NCBI RefSeq assembly: GCF_014646355.1
Contig: NZ_BMNH01000003.1
Coordinates: forward strand, 1-64,000
DNA from: Nonomuraea cavernae
Lineage (GTDB): Bacteria > Actinomycetota > Actinomycetes > Streptosporangiales > Streptosporangiaceae
Direction of reading: 5' to 3'
DNA: 64,000 nt
Shown: in pieces, positions 8,717-19,386 of the stretch
Numbering within the stretch: position 1 is the stretch's first letter
Layout of the letters: each line of letters starts with the position of its first letter
The notes under the pieces: model-generated
Seen by the model: only the letters and a program-made list of their open reading frames with translations
What the model was told of the DNA's origin: nothing
Databases searched by the model: none
Position numbers and translations under genes: made by a program

Positions 8717-8837
8717 CGGCCTACTCCCATGCGATCGCTTGCCTCACTCGTGGGGCCGGACATGCCCGTGCCCTCCGACCCCACACGTACCCGTCTCACC
8801 GGCCCCCGCACCGCCGGCCCCCGCACCGCCGGCCGTC

Positions 8838-10151
8838 TCATCGAGCCTCCAGCATGGCCGTCCACATCTGGACGAACTCCGGCAGCGTCTTGGCCGTGGT
8901 CGCGATGTCGGGCACCTCGACGCCGGGGACCCTCAGGCCGATGACCGCGCCGGCCGTGGCCATGCGGTGGTCGTCGTAGCTGTGGAAGACGCCGCTGTGC
9001 AGGGGACGCGGGCGGATGATCAGCCCGTCGCCGGTCTCCTCGGCGTCGCCGCCCAGCCGGTTGATCTCGGTGACCAGCGCGGCGAGGCGGTCGGTCTCGT
9101 GGCCGCGCAGGTGGCCCACGCCGCGGATGCGGCTGGGCGAATCAGCGAGGGCGGCCAGCGCGGCGATGGTCGGAGTCAGCTCACCCACCTCGCGCAGGTC
9201 GGCGTCGATCCCGTGAACCGGGCCCGTGCCGGTGACCGTGAGCGGGCCGGAACCCGTGGACCGCCCGGCGGCAGGCTCGGAGCCGTCGGACAGGTGGACC
9301 GTGGCGCCCATGCGGGCCAGCAGGTCGCGCAGGGTGTCGCCGGGCTGGGTGGTCTGGTGCGGCCAGCCGGGGATCGTGACGGTGCCGCCGGTGACCATGG
9401 CCGCGGCTAGGAACGGCGCGGCGTTGGACAGGTCGGGCTCGACGGTCAGGTCCATGGCCGCGATGGGGCCGGGCTCGACGCGCCACACGTCGCGGTCGCC
9501 GTCGTCGACCGTCACGCCGGCCGCCCTGAGCATCTGGACGGTCATCTCGATGTGCGGCTGGGACGGCACCGGCGGCCCCACGTGGCGGATCGTGACGCCC
9601 TTGGCGAAGCGCGGAGCGGTCAACAGCAGGCCGGAGACGAACTGGGACGAGCCCGAGGCGTCGATCGTGACCTCGCCCCCCGTGAGCGGGCCGCGGATGG
9701 TGAACGGCAGGGCGTCGTTGTCGATGTGGGCGCCCAGGGTGCGCAGCGCGTCGAGGATGGGGCCCATCGGGCGCTTGCGGGCGTGGGGGTCGCCGTCGAA
9801 CGACACCGGCCCGTCGGCCAGCGCGGCCACCGGAGGGACGAACCGCATGACCGTGCCCGCCAGGCCCGCGTCGATGCTCGCGCCGCCTCGGACAGGGCCG
9901 GGGGTCACCCGCCAGTCGACGGCCGCGGCCGTCTCGGACGTGGCCTCCAGCGTCGCGCCCAAGGCGCGCAGGGCCGCCACCATCAGGTCGGCGTCGCGGC
10001 TGCGCAGCGCCTGGCGCACGGTGCCGGGGCCGTCGGCCAGCGCGGCGAGCACCAGGGCGCGGTTGGTCACCGACTTGGAGCCGGGCAGACGGACGGACGC
10101 GACGACGGGAGCGCTCGCGGTCGGCGCGGGCCAGTGCGGTGCTGAAGCCAT
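8838..10151 (-). CDS. aroA: 3-phosphoshikimate 1-carboxyvinyltransferase (EPSP synthase)
   Basis: A 437-residue enzyme of the shikimate pathway joining phosphoenolpyruvate to shikimate-3-phosphate. It is built of two inverse alpha/beta domains. The N-terminal [23 protein letters not shown], the SSQF segment and the C-terminal [12 protein letters not shown] are conserved. The start is ATG 10151 with a TAGG upstream; a TTG 6 nt earlier is less likely. It is first in the apparent aroA-rsgA-hisN run; the 121-nt gap to rsgA holds a 15-bp tandem duplication (8799-8828). Confidence 0.95.
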   Translation of the reverse strand: MASAPHWPAPTASAPVVASVRLPGSKSVTNRALVLAALADGPGTVRQALRSRDADLMVAALRALGATLEATSETAAAVDWRVTPGPVRGGASIDAGLAGTVMRFVPPVAALADGPVSFDGDPHARKRPMGPILDALRTLGAHIDNDALPFTIRGPLTGGEVTIDASGSSQFVSGLLLTAPRFAKGVTIRHVGPPVPSQPHIEMTVQMLRAAGVTVDDGDRDVWRVEPGPIAAMDLTVEPDLSNAAPFLAAAMVTGGTVTIPGWPHQTTQPGDTLRDLLARMGATVHLSDGSEPAAGRSTGSGPLTVTGTGPVHGIDADLREVGELTPTIAALAALADSPSRIRGVGHLRGHETDRLAALVTEINRLGGDAEETGDGLIIRPRPLHSGVFHSYDDHRMATAGAVIGLRVPGVEVPDIATTAKTLPEFVQMWTAMLEAR

Positions 10152-10326
10152 GGTCAAAGCCTACTGGCAGCCGGTACGCCCGGCCCCAGCCTGTGGACGA
10201 GCACCCCGTCGGCCTCACGACCTGTGGAAAACTCGCGACCTGTGGGAACCCAACGGCCCGCGGAAAACGGCATCGGCCGGTTGTGGCGGGCACGCGGGCG
10301 AAAGCCGTACGTGGCAGTGTGGGGTC

Positions 10327-11109
10327 ATGTGCGGTAGATACGCCTCGGCGCGCAAGAAGCACGATCTGCTGGAGGAGTTCCAGGTCGAGCTCGACGGCGA
10401 CCCCGACAAGGAGCTGGGTCCCGACTACAACGTCGCGCCGACCAAGAACGTCTACGCCGTCCTCAGCCGCGTGCCCAAGGAGGCCGAGCGGGCGGTGCGG
10501 CAGCTGCGGATCGTGAAGTGGGGCCTCGTCCCGGCCTGGGCGAAGGACCCGTCGATCGGGTCACGCATGATCAACGCCAGGATCGAGACGGTGGCCGAGA
10601 AGCCGGCCTACCGGCAGGCGTTCGCCAAGCGCAGGTGCCTCCTGCCCGCCGACGGCTACTTCGAGTGGATGCCGGTGGCCGCGGAGGGTTCGGGCAAGCA
10701 GGGGAAGAACTCGGGCAAGCAGGGGAAGAAGAAGCAGCCGTACTTCATCCATCCCGCCGACGGCGGGGTGCTCGCGATGGCGGGCCTGTACGAGTTCTGG
10801 AAGGACCCGTCGCGTGCCGACGACGACCCGCTGAAGTGGCTGGTGACCTGCACCGTCATCACCACCGACGCCGAGGACGACCTGGGGCGCATCCACGACC
10901 GGATGCCGATGATGATCGAGCGCGAGCGCTGGGCCGAGTGGCTCGACCCCAAGCTGACCGACACCGAGGAGGCCTCGGAGCTGCTGGTGCCGGCCGATCC
11001 CGGGCGGCTGACCGCCGTCCCGGTCTCCACGGACGTCAACAACGTCCGCAACAACGGGCCGGAGCTCATCAAACCCATTGCTTCCGAGGAGGGAAGCGGC
11101 CTTTTCTGA
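10327..11109 (+). CDS. SOS response-associated peptidase (SRAP/HMCES/YedK)
   Basis: A 260-residue SRAP protein that forms a covalent thiazolidine link with abasic sites in single-stranded DNA and shields them. The start Met is followed directly by the catalytic Cys2 (MCGRY), which becomes N-terminal after Met removal. NVAPT, WGLVPAW, NARIET, GYFEW and the late HDRMP (His) are all present. A Lys/Gly/Gln-rich linker at about residues 122-136 is made by a 21-bp tandem duplication (10690-10731). It is divergent from aroA. Confidence 0.95.
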   Translation: MCGRYASARKKHDLLEEFQVELDGDPDKELGPDYNVAPTKNVYAVLSRVPKEAERAVRQLRIVKWGLVPAWAKDPSIGSRMINARIETVAEKPAYRQAFAKRRCLLPADGYFEWMPVAAEGSGKQGKNSGKQGKKKQPYFIHPADGGVLAMAGLYEFWKDPSRADDDPLKWLVTCTVITTDAEDDLGRIHDRMPMMIERERWAEWLDPKLTDTEEASELLVPADPGRLTAVPVSTDVNNVRNNGPELIKPIASEEGSGLF

Positions 11110-11265
11110 AGGTTAAAAGCTGTGCCAAGTGGGCATCCGGTGAGGAAAGCGGTGCATCCGTGCACTCGGAGTCACCGCGCATGAACATTGCCCTCTCTCG
11201 CGCCGGGCGGTGCCACCGGGGAGTTCCGTCGCGGTTCGCATTCCTTTACCCGGAGGTGCGGAGTC

Positions 11266-11598
11266 GTGGATGACACGTCCGCTCGTGAACGGCTGGAGAA
11301 GATGCTCGCCGACCTGGACCGGTCGATCGGGGTGCTGCAGGGCGACCCCGCCGCGGTCCGCGAGTATTCCGCGGCCGACGCGGGTTCAGACCTGACCGAC
11401 GCCGACCGCGCCCAGGCCATGCTGACCGTCGCCACCACGCAGCGGCGCGCGGTGGTCGACGCCCTCAAACGGCTCGACGAGGGCTCCTACGGCAGCTGCG
11501 TGGACTGTGGCAAGCCGGTGCCGGAAGGCAGGCTCGAAGCACGTCCCGAGGCCGCGCGGTGCGTGCAGTGCCAGGGCAGGCGCGAACGCCGGCGTTAG
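11266..11598 (+). CDS. TraR/DksA-type zinc finger protein
   Basis: A 110-residue protein with an N-terminal coiled-coil-like helix pair (about 5-70) and a C-terminal C4 zinc finger (Cys78, Cys81, Cys99, Cys102). It resembles the short actinobacterial DksA/TraR proteins that may bind the RNA polymerase secondary channel. The start is GTG 11266, behind GGAGG (9 nt) and GGAG; the longer reading from 11188 has no conserved residues. Its stop codon overlaps that of the convergent methyltransferase by 4 nt. Confidence 0.85.
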   Translation: MDDTSARERLEKMLADLDRSIGVLQGDPAAVREYSAADAGSDLTDADRAQAMLTVATTQRRAVVDALKRLDEGSYGSCVDCGKPVPEGRLEARPEAARCVQCQGRRERRR

Positions 11599-12335
11599 GA
11601 CTTGCGCGCGCTCGCGACGAGATGGATGCCGACCGTGTCGTCGTCGTCGGGGTGCGCCTCGAGCTCGGTGCGCACCAGCCAGGTGAGCGCTCTGCTGTCG
11701 GAGCTGAGCACGTGATCGACCGTCGAGGGTGACAGCACCGTGCGCGGGCGTACCCACTCGACCTCGAGCCCCGCGCCCATCAGCAGCTCGCGCAGCTGGC
11801 CGCTGCTGAAGCAGCGGGTGATGCCGCCGTCGGGCCAGGGCACCAGCATGACCTCGCCCGTCTGCCGGAGGTGCTGCCACTGGCCCTGCTCGGCCAGGAT
11901 CGCCATGCCCAGCACCAGCGAGTCGACGCAGACGAGGGTACGGCCGCCCGGTCGCAGCACGCGCGCCACGTCGCTCATCACCGACTCGGACATCAGCTCG
12001 ATCGACATCGCGCGTTCCTCGGCGACCACCGCGTCGACGCTCTCGTCGGGCAGGAACGACAGGTCGTCGGCGCGTACGTGGCGCACCCGGCCGGCCTCGC
12101 GCAACCGCGCCTGGGCGTCGGCCGTGCGCCGGAAGTCGAGCAACTCGATCACCCGGTGCCCGGCCCGGGCGGCCTGGCCGGACCACCGCCCGCGTCCACC
12201 GGACAGGTCGAGCACCACGGAGGGCTCGCCGGGTAGCCAGCGGCTCAACTGCTCGGCGGCGACCGCGCGGTAGAAGTTCCAGTACGGTCCGAGCGTCCCT
12301 GAGCCGTTCAGTTCCTCGGCCGGAATGGGCAGCAC
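11595..12335 (-). CDS. class I SAM-dependent methyltransferase
   Basis: A 246-residue Rossmann methyltransferase. The SAM-binding motif I is [13 protein letters not shown], the acidic loop follows at the end of strand 2 (ELLD), and motif IV is VDAVVAEE. The substrate is unknown. The start GTG 12335 has an AGGAG upstream. It is divergent from sigR and convergent with the DksA-like gene; its place next to aroA/sigR is conserved in actinobacteria (recalled). Confidence 0.82.
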   Translation of the reverse strand: MLPIPAEELNGSGTLGPYWNFYRAVAAEQLSRWLPGEPSVVLDLSGGRGRWSGQAARAGHRVIELLDFRRTADAQARLREAGRVRHVRADDLSFLPDESVDAVVAEERAMSIELMSESVMSDVARVLRPGGRTLVCVDSLVLGMAILAEQGQWQHLRQTGEVMLVPWPDGGITRCFSSGQLRELLMGAGLEVEWVRPRTVLSPSTVDHVLSSDSRALTWLVRTELEAHPDDDDTVGIHLVASARKS

Positions 12336-12421
12336 ACGCGACTCCTGGGTTCCGGGAAATGGCTACCAGCCGGTACGTATGGTTTTCCCCGCACCGGGTC
12401 GTTCGTCACCTTCTATCTTGC

Positions 12422-12448
12422 GGGAACAGACAATGGCGCGGGCGTGTT
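12422..12448 (+). promoter_or_regulatory. SigR-type promoter
   Basis: GGGAAC (12422-12427), exactly 18 nt, then GTT (12446-12448). This matches the SigR consensus GGGAAY-N18-GTT known from Streptomyces, and lies just upstream of sigR itself, giving positive autoregulation on thiol oxidative stress. Transcription would start near 12453-12456. Confidence 0.85.
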
Positions 12449-12577
12449 GCGACGAGCATGCTCACATTGCTCGATCCCCTCCCCAATGACCGGCCGGTCA
12501 CTGACAAGCGGGTATTCTCCCCTGAATACGGTGTACCGCCACAGTCGGCCACCGGTGATCTTAGGGGGGTGGGCCCG

Positions 12578-13174
12578 GTGCCCGCGACAGGCGCGGAGAC
12601 TCTGGAACAGCGGAGTGAGCGGTTCGAGCGCGAAGCCATGCCTTTCCTCGAGCAGCTCTACTCGGCCGCGCTCCGGATGACCCGGAATCCAGCGGACGCG
12701 GAGGACCTGCTGCAGGAGACCTTCGCCAAGGCGTTCGCGTCGTTCCACCAGTTCCAGGAAGGCACCAACCTCAAGGCCTGGCTCTACCGGATCCTGACCA
12801 ACACCTTCATCAACAGCTACCGCAAGAAGCAGCGCGAGCCCAAGCAGTCGGGCACCGAGGAGATCGAGGACTGGCAGCTGGCGCGGGCCGAGTCGCACAC
12901 GTCGAGCGGCCTGAAGTCGGCCGAGGTCGAGGCGCTGGAACATCTCCCCGACGGTGACATCAAGGAGGCGCTGGCGGCGCTTCCCGAGGACTTCCGGATC
13001 GCGGTCTACCTGGCCGACGTCGAGGGGTTCCCGTACAAAGAGATCGCCGACATCATGGGCACTCCGATCGGCACCGTGATGTCAAGGCTGCACCGTGGAC
13101 GAAGGCAGTTGCGGGCACACCTTGAGGACTATGCTCGCGAGCGTGGCCTGGTCCCGACGGAGGGATCCAAATGA
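12578..13174 (+). CDS. sigR: ECF sigma factor SigR (thiol-oxidative stress)
   Basis: A 198-residue ECF sigma factor. Region 2 is [20 protein letters not shown] to [10 protein letters not shown], and region 4 is [40 protein letters not shown]. It directs thioredoxin, mycothiol and protease genes after disulfide stress and is held by RsrA. The start is GTG 12578, behind AGGGGGG with 8-nt spacing. In-frame ATG 12458, only a few nt after the predicted SigR-promoter start, could make an isoform with 40 extra residues, like SigR' of S. coelicolor. It overlaps rsrA by 4 nt (ATGA). Confidence 0.94.
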   Translation: MPATGAETLEQRSERFEREAMPFLEQLYSAALRMTRNPADAEDLLQETFAKAFASFHQFQEGTNLKAWLYRILTNTFINSYRKKQREPKQSGTEEIEDWQLARAESHTSSGLKSAEVEALEHLPDGDIKEALAALPEDFRIAVYLADVEGFPYKEIADIMGTPIGTVMSRLHRGRRQLRAHLEDYARERGLVPTEGSK

Positions 13175-13437
13175 GTTGTGGCAAGCCGCACGACACCGAC
13201 TGTCGCGAAGTGCTGGACAAGGTCTACGCCTACATCGACGGCGAGCTCGCCGAGGGCGACGTGAGCGACATCCGTGTGCATCTCGACGAGTGCGACCCCT
13301 GCCTGAAGGAACACGACCTCGACAAAGTGGTCAAGCAGTTGGTGGCCAAGCACTGCGGGTGCGACCCCGTGCCGGGCGATCTGCGTTCCAAGGTGCTGGC
13401 CCGCATCGCGCAGGTGAGGGCCGAGCTCTCCGACTAG
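13171..13437 (+). CDS. rsrA: zinc-binding redox-sensitive anti-sigma factor RsrA
   Basis: An 88-residue ZAS-family anti-sigma. The metal ligands fall at the classical positions Cys11, His37, Cys41 and Cys44 (HxxxCxxC). Oxidation of these cysteines to a disulfide releases zinc and SigR. It begins MSCGKPH as in Streptomyces. It is translationally coupled to sigR by ATGA overlap, with GGAGGG upstream. It is shorter than the S. coelicolor protein, lacking the disordered C-terminal tail. Confidence 0.95.
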   Translation: MSCGKPHDTDCREVLDKVYAYIDGELAEGDVSDIRVHLDECDPCLKEHDLDKVVKQLVAKHCGCDPVPGDLRSKVLARIAQVRAELSD

Positions 13438-13447
13438 GATCTCCCCC

Positions 13448-14386
13448 ATGCGCGTCCTTGTCACCGGTGGTGCCGGGTTCATCGGGTCCAATCTCGTCGA
13501 CCGCCTGCTGGCCGAAGGCCATGAGGTGGTGGCAGTCGACGACCTCTCGTCCGGCGCCCAGGGCAACCTCGCCACGGCGCTGACCCATGACCGGTTCCGG
13601 CTCGAGGTGCTCGACGTCCTCGACCCGGCGATGATCCGGCTCACCGCCGAGGTGCGGCCCGAGGTCATCTGCCATCTCGCCGCGCAGATCAGCGTCCGCA
13701 AGAGCGTCGCGGACCCGGTGCACGACGCCCGCGTCAACGTCGAGGGCACCGCGTCGGTGCTCACCGCGGCCCATGAGGGCGGCACGCGCAAGGTGGTCTT
13801 CGCCTCGTCGGTCGCGGTCTACGGCCGGCCGGCCACGATCCCGGTGCCGGGCGACGCGCCCACCGACCCCCGCTCGCCCTACGCCGCCTCCAAGCTGAGC
13901 GGCGAGACCTACCTCGCGACGTTCCGCGCGCTGCACGGCATCGAATACACCACGCTCGTGCTCTCCAACGTGTACGGCCCCCGCCAGTCGCCCGACGGCG
14001 AGGCCGGGGTCGTGGCCATCTTCACCGACGGCCTGCTCGGCGGCACCCCCACGGTCCTCTACGGCGACGGCACCCAGACGCGCGACTACGTCTACGTCGA
14101 CGACGTGGTCGACGGCTTCGTCAAGGCGTGCGGCACGGTGGGCGACGGCCGCAGGTTCAACCTCGGCACCGGCATCCAGACGCCCGACCGCAGGCTGCAC
14201 TCGCTGATCGCCGACGCGGCCGGCGCCCTCGACAAGCCGGGTTTCGCCCAGCCCCGGCCGGGCGACCTGCCCGCCATGGCCGTCGATCCGGTGCCCGCCT
14301 ACGAGGGGCTCGGCTGGGAGCCGCGCACCGATCTGTCCACCGGGCTGAAGAACACCGTCGAGTGGGCCAGGAGTCGCCGCAGGTAG
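13448..14386 (+). CDS. NAD-dependent epimerase/dehydratase (UDP-glucose 4-epimerase-like)
   Basis: A 312-residue extended SDR. The NAD-binding TGGAGFIGSNL is at residues 6-16, the catalytic SSVAVYG and PYAASK (YxxxK) follow, and NVYGPRQ and RDYVYVDDVV are typical of sugar-nucleotide epimerases. GalE-like activity is most likely, with dTDP-glucose dehydratase or another nucleotide-sugar epimerase as alternatives. It follows rsrA by 10 nt and may be read from the same transcript. Confidence 0.88.
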   Translation: MRVLVTGGAGFIGSNLVDRLLAEGHEVVAVDDLSSGAQGNLATALTHDRFRLEVLDVLDPAMIRLTAEVRPEVICHLAAQISVRKSVADPVHDARVNVEGTASVLTAAHEGGTRKVVFASSVAVYGRPATIPVPGDAPTDPRSPYAASKLSGETYLATFRALHGIEYTTLVLSNVYGPRQSPDGEAGVVAIFTDGLLGGTPTVLYGDGTQTRDYVYVDDVVDGFVKACGTVGDGRRFNLGTGIQTPDRRLHSLIADAAGALDKPGFAQPRPGDLPAMAVDPVPAYEGLGWEPRTDLSTGLKNTVEWARSRRR

Positions 14387-14484
14387 TGGGTTGATTACGC
14401 TTTGCTTGCGATTCGTGACTCCGCCGGTGTGACAAGGCCGTCTTCTGTAGCGTGACCTCCAGGACTCGACCCGGAGGCAAGCGG

Positions 14485-14601
14485 ATGTCAAAGATCATGA
14501 TCGCGCGGCTGTTCACGTTCATGGTGCTGGTCGTCCCCGTCGTGCTGGTGCTGGCCGGGGGCGGCGAGACGGTCTTCCCACCAGGGGTGTCGTGGACCTG
14601 A
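14485..14601 (+). CDS. small single-pass membrane protein, 38 aa
   Basis: An ORF of 38 codons starting ATG 14485 behind CGGAGG with 8-nt spacing. The peptide has a single hydrophobic helix at about residues 12-25 (FMVLVVPVVLVLAG) and a short Gly/Pro-rich tail. It ends 20 nt before the HD-GYP gene, so it may be the first gene of that unit. There is no recognised family. Existence is supported by the ribosome binding site and composition only. Confidence 0.5.
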   Translation: MSKIMIARLFTFMVLVVPVVLVLAGGGETVFPPGVSWT

Positions 14602-14621
14602 GCCAGCCGTAGGGGGCCGCA

Positions 14622-15977
14622 ATGCGTGATCTGCCGTGGCCTGCGAGGGTCTATCTGGTCGTCGTCATCGGCACGGCCACGGCCCTCCTCTGGCACAGCC
14701 TGTTCGGTTCGGCACGTCCGGTGACCACGGCCGAGCTGGGCACCCTGCTGGTGCTCGCTCTGCTGTTCCTGGTCTGCGAGTCGATGCCGACGCTGCTCAA
14801 CGTGGAGCAGTTCGCGGTGTCGGTCAGCTTCTCGGCCGCGCTGGCCGCCGTGGTGCTGATCGGTCCCGAGGGCGCGGCGGTGGTGGGGTTCACGGCGACT
14901 CTGAGCGTGCGGCCGGGCCTGCCGCTGATCAAGCGGCTCTTCAACGGGGCGCAGTTCGCGATCTGCGGTTACGCGGCCGGGCTGGTCTACGCGGGGCTGG
15001 GCGGCGAGTCGGGGGTGCCCAAGGTCAACGCCTTCGAGGATCTGATCGGCCCCTACGTCGCGGCGACCACCGTGTTCGTGCCGCTCAACATCGTGCTCAC
15101 GCTCACCATGATCCGCCTCGCGACCAGCGAGGGGCGGGTCGAGGTGCCGATGCGTGGCATGGTGCAGTTCCTGCTCTCCTACCTCGGCTACGGCACGTTC
15201 GGGCTGCTGGTGGCGGGGCTCTGGGCGACCGTCCAGTCGATCTCCGCCGTGCTGGTGCTGCTGCCGCTGTTCGTGGCGCGCTGGGCGTTCGGTCAATACC
15301 ACGCCCAGCAGCGCTCGTACGACGCCACGATCGCCGCGCTGTGCCAGGCGGTGGAGACGAAGGACTACTACACCAGGGGCCACTGCACCCGGGTGTCGGC
15401 GGCCTCGACCATGATCGCGCAGGAGATCGGCATGGGCCTGGAGCGGCTGCGCGCCATCGGCTACGCGGGCATGCTGCACGACGTGGGCAAGCTCGGCGTG
15501 CCGACCAAGGTGCTGCAGAAGGACGGGCCGCTCACCGAGGAGGAGTTCGCCGCGATCCAGCTGCACCCGATGCGCGGCCTGGAGATCGTGCGCGGCATCG
15601 ACTTCCTCGACGAGGCCTACGCCGGGATCATGCACCACCACGAGCGCCACGACGGCACGGGCTACCCGATGGGCCTGGCCGGTGACGAGATCCCCGAGTT
15701 CGCCAAGGTGATCGCGGTGGCCGACGCGTTCGACTCGATGACCTCCGACCGCTCCTACCGGGGCGCGCGGCCCGTCGAGGTGGCCGTCGAGGAGCTGCAC
15801 AAGTGCGCGGGCACCCACTTCGACCCGGTCATGGTGACGGCCTTCGTCCGGGCGCTCGAACGCCGGCCGTGGCAGCCGCCCCGCCGGGTCGACCTGCCGC
15901 CTCCCGAGGCCGACGACAAGCCCACCAAGGACCACGACGACCCGACCATGCCGATCGAAGTGGTGAGCGGGCCGTGA
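14622..15977 (+). CDS. integral membrane HD-GYP domain protein
   Basis: A 451-residue protein. Residues 1-222 contain about seven hydrophobic segments forming a membrane sensor-like region; residues 230-400 are an HD-GYP domain with HD at 286-287 (MLHDVGKLG), HHH at 338-340 and GYP at 347-349. HD-GYP enzymes degrade cyclic di-GMP or related nucleotides, though many actinobacterial ones are untested. The tail is acidic and Pro-rich. The stop overlaps the start of the next HD gene (GTGA), indicating coupled translation. Confidence 0.88.
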   Translation: MRDLPWPARVYLVVVIGTATALLWHSLFGSARPVTTAELGTLLVLALLFLVCESMPTLLNVEQFAVSVSFSAALAAVVLIGPEGAAVVGFTATLSVRPGLPLIKRLFNGAQFAICGYAAGLVYAGLGGESGVPKVNAFEDLIGPYVAATTVFVPLNIVLTLTMIRLATSEGRVEVPMRGMVQFLLSYLGYGTFGLLVAGLWATVQSISAVLVLLPLFVARWAFGQYHAQQRSYDATIAALCQAVETKDYYTRGHCTRVSAASTMIAQEIGMGLERLRAIGYAGMLHDVGKLGVPTKVLQKDGPLTEEEFAAIQLHPMRGLEIVRGIDFLDEAYAGIMHHHERHDGTGYPMGLAGDEIPEFAKVIAVADAFDSMTSDRSYRGARPVEVAVEELHKCAGTHFDPVMVTAFVRALERRPWQPPRRVDLPPPEADDKPTKDHDDPTMPIEVVSGP

Positions 15978-17239
15978 CCCGCGCCTTCCAGGGGCTCGAC
16001 TCGGGGCAACTGCTGCTGATCTGCGCCGCCGGGCTGGTGGCCGTGGCGGGCGTCGCGCACACGGCCGCCGTCGGGCTGGACCATCCCGAGATCGCGATCG
16101 GGTTCGGCGCGCTGATCGCGGTCGGCGAGCTGGCCAGGCTGACCATGCCGGGCAACAGGGAGGTCGCGCCCATCGGGGCCGCGGCCGCCCTCGGCTACAC
16201 GCTGCTGCTCGACCTCAGCCAGGAGCGGCTGCAACACCCGGCGCTCCAGGTGGTGGCCGTGATCGCGGTCGGGATGATCGCGGGCGCGCTGCCCCATCTG
16301 GCCGTCGGCCGCCCGCCGCGTCTCGACGCGATGGCCCGCAGGCTGCTGACCGGGGCGCTGCTCGCGTTCGCCTTCCGGCCGCTGGCCGATCCGCTCTACC
16401 TGCACACCCAGCCGCCGGACGAGAACTGGTGGCCGGCGCTCGCCGTGATGATCGTCCTGATCGCGCTCTCGCTCTTCGTCGACGTGCTGATCGCGGCCAT
16501 GCTGAGGGCCGAGCAGGTGCGCACCGCCTTCAGGGTGGCGTTCCGCGACGAGATCAACATGGCGTTCCCGCTCGGCGCCGCCGTGGGCGCGTCGGGGGTG
16601 CTGCTCGCGCTCGCCACGCACAGCATGGACCTGGTGGCACTCCTGGTCTTCGCCGCCCCGCTGCTGGTCACGCAGGTGGCCTTCCGCAAGTACGCCGGCA
16701 TCCGCGCGACCTACCTGCAGACCGTACGCGCGCTGTCGCGCGTCACCGAGGTCGGCGGCTATGTCGAGCCGGGCCACTCACGCAGGGTGAGCCGCCTGGC
16801 GGTGGCGGTCGGCAGGGAGCTGGGCATGGCCGAGCCGGAGCTCCTGGAGCTCGAGTACGCGGCGCTGATGCACGACATCGGCCAGTTGTCGCTGCGCGAC
16901 CCCATCCCCGGGGGGGCCACCGTGCTCACGGATCCCGACCAGGCCCGGCGCATCGCCGAGCTGGGCGCCGCGGTGATCAAGCAGACGGGGGTCCTCGACC
17001 GGGTGGCCGATCTGGTCCGGCGGCAGTGCGATCCGGTCGCCGCCGACCCGCCGCTGTCGAGCCGTATCATCAAGGTCGCCAACGCCTACGACGACCTCGT
17101 CGGCGGCTCGACCGACCGTGACCGGGCGGGCGCCGCGCTCGAGCGGCTGCGGCTCGCGGCGGGCACGGCCTACGACCCCGCGGCGATCGAGGCGCTGGCC
17201 CGCGTGGCCGACCGGTACGCCGCGGCTCATCGCCCCTGA
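15974..17239 (+). CDS. membrane HD domain protein, degenerate relative of the upstream gene
   Basis: A 421-residue protein with the same layout as its neighbour: about seven hydrophobic segments, then a C-terminal HD domain. MHDIGQLSL keeps the HD pair, but the GYP motif and the triple-His segment are missing (RRQCDPVAADPPLS in that place). It may be a pseudo-phosphodiesterase or partner subunit. The start is GTG 15974, overlapping the upstream stop by 4 nt. The reading frame open further upstream is a shadow of the preceding gene. Confidence 0.8.
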   Translation: MTRAFQGLDSGQLLLICAAGLVAVAGVAHTAAVGLDHPEIAIGFGALIAVGELARLTMPGNREVAPIGAAAALGYTLLLDLSQERLQHPALQVVAVIAVGMIAGALPHLAVGRPPRLDAMARRLLTGALLAFAFRPLADPLYLHTQPPDENWWPALAVMIVLIALSLFVDVLIAAMLRAEQVRTAFRVAFRDEINMAFPLGAAVGASGVLLALATHSMDLVALLVFAAPLLVTQVAFRKYAGIRATYLQTVRALSRVTEVGGYVEPGHSRRVSRLAVAVGRELGMAEPELLELEYAALMHDIGQLSLRDPIPGGATVLTDPDQARRIAELGAAVIKQTGVLDRVADLVRRQCDPVAADPPLSSRIIKVANAYDDLVGGSTDRDRAGAALERLRLAAGTAYDPAAIEALARVADRYAAAHRP

Positions 17240-17381
17240 CGTAGGGCGAATCCGCTAGAAGCGGAGGCCGCTACCGCGTTTCTCGCGGCTCACAATTGTG
17301 GGATTCCTACAGATCGCGCTCTCCGGATCGGTGGTTTAGGAGGAAAGGGGGGAGACCCCTCGCGGCCGTAGTGTTGGCGGC

Positions 17382-18749
<1,368 letters not shown>

Positions 18750-18803
18750 CGACATGGCATTGTTGATTCACTGAACATCAGTTCACGGAAGAGGGGAGTC
18801 GCG

Positions 18804-19016
18804 GTGGCTGAGGTGCGAGCCGAGATGGTGGCCAATGTCTGGAAGGTTGTCGTCCAGGAGGGGGACACCGTCTCCGACGGTGACACGCTGGTCATCCTTG
18901 AGTCGATGAAGATGGAGATCCCGGTCCTCACGGAGGACGACGGGGTGGTCGCTCAGCTCAAGGTGAAAGAGGGCGACGTGATCCAGGAAGGCGATCTCAT
19001 CGCCGTCATCGAGTAG
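18804..19016 (+). CDS. biotin/lipoyl-binding carrier protein (TB7.3-like)
   Basis: A 70-residue single biotinyl domain with the target lysine Lys36 in ESMKMEIP. It strongly resembles mycobacterial TB7.3 (Rv3221c, recalled), including MAE.RAE at the start and GDLIAVI at the end. It has no linker or other domain. The start is GTG 18804, behind AGAGGGGAG. It probably receives carboxylate from the upstream biotin carboxylase. Its last 11 nt overlap the convergent thioesterase gene. Confidence 0.92.
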   Translation: MAEVRAEMVANVWKVVVQEGDTVSDGDTLVILESMKMEIPVLTEDDGVVAQLKVKEGDVIQEGDLIAVIE

Positions 19017-19386
19017 CGCGTTCGATGAAGGCGGCCCGGTCGACGACGACGCGCTCGATCGTGCCGCGGCCGACGACCCGGCGCCGGTCACGGGCTTCGA
19101 AGGTGAAGACCAGCCGCTTGCCGTCGCTCTCGGTGAGCTCGGTGGTGAACTCGACGTGCGTGCCGATGGGGCTCGGGGCCAGGTGCTGGAGCTCCGCCCG
19201 GTTGCCGACCGAGGTCTCGCCGGGGGCCAGGTGCGGGCGCAGGGCCTGGACCGTGGCCATCTCGGCGATCGCCAGCAGCCGCGGAGTGGCGAGCACCGGC
19301 ACGTCGCCGCTGCCGACCTCGCGAGCCGTGTCCTCACTCTTGACCACGATGAGCAGCTGGGAGCGGAGACCCGGAGCGAGATTCAT
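19006..19386 (-). CDS. hotdog-fold thioesterase (FlK-like)
   Basis: A 126-residue protein with a single hotdog domain. The pattern STxxLxxxxEMA (TPRLLAIAEMATVQAL) and the later GTHVEFTTELTE match the fluoroacetyl-CoA thioesterase-like family, where Thr and Glu of this segment belong to the active site. The acyl-CoA substrate is not known. It overlaps the end of the carrier-protein gene on the other strand by 11 nt. Confidence 0.82.
   Translation of the reverse strand: MNLAPGLRSQLLIVVKSEDTAREVGSGDVPVLATPRLLAIAEMATVQALRPHLAPGETSVGNRAELQHLAPSPIGTHVEFTTELTESDGKRLVFTFEARDRRRVVGRGTIERVVVDRAAFIERATR

Noticed and set aside
8799..8828. Two tandem copies of CCGGCCCCCGCACCG between aroA and rsgA
   Set aside because: A short GC-rich duplication with no hairpin or known role; probably replication slippage.
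17291..17300. CACAATTGTG palindrome before the biotin carboxylase gene as an operator
   Set aside because: Only 10 bp, no regulator nearby, and such palindromes occur by chance.
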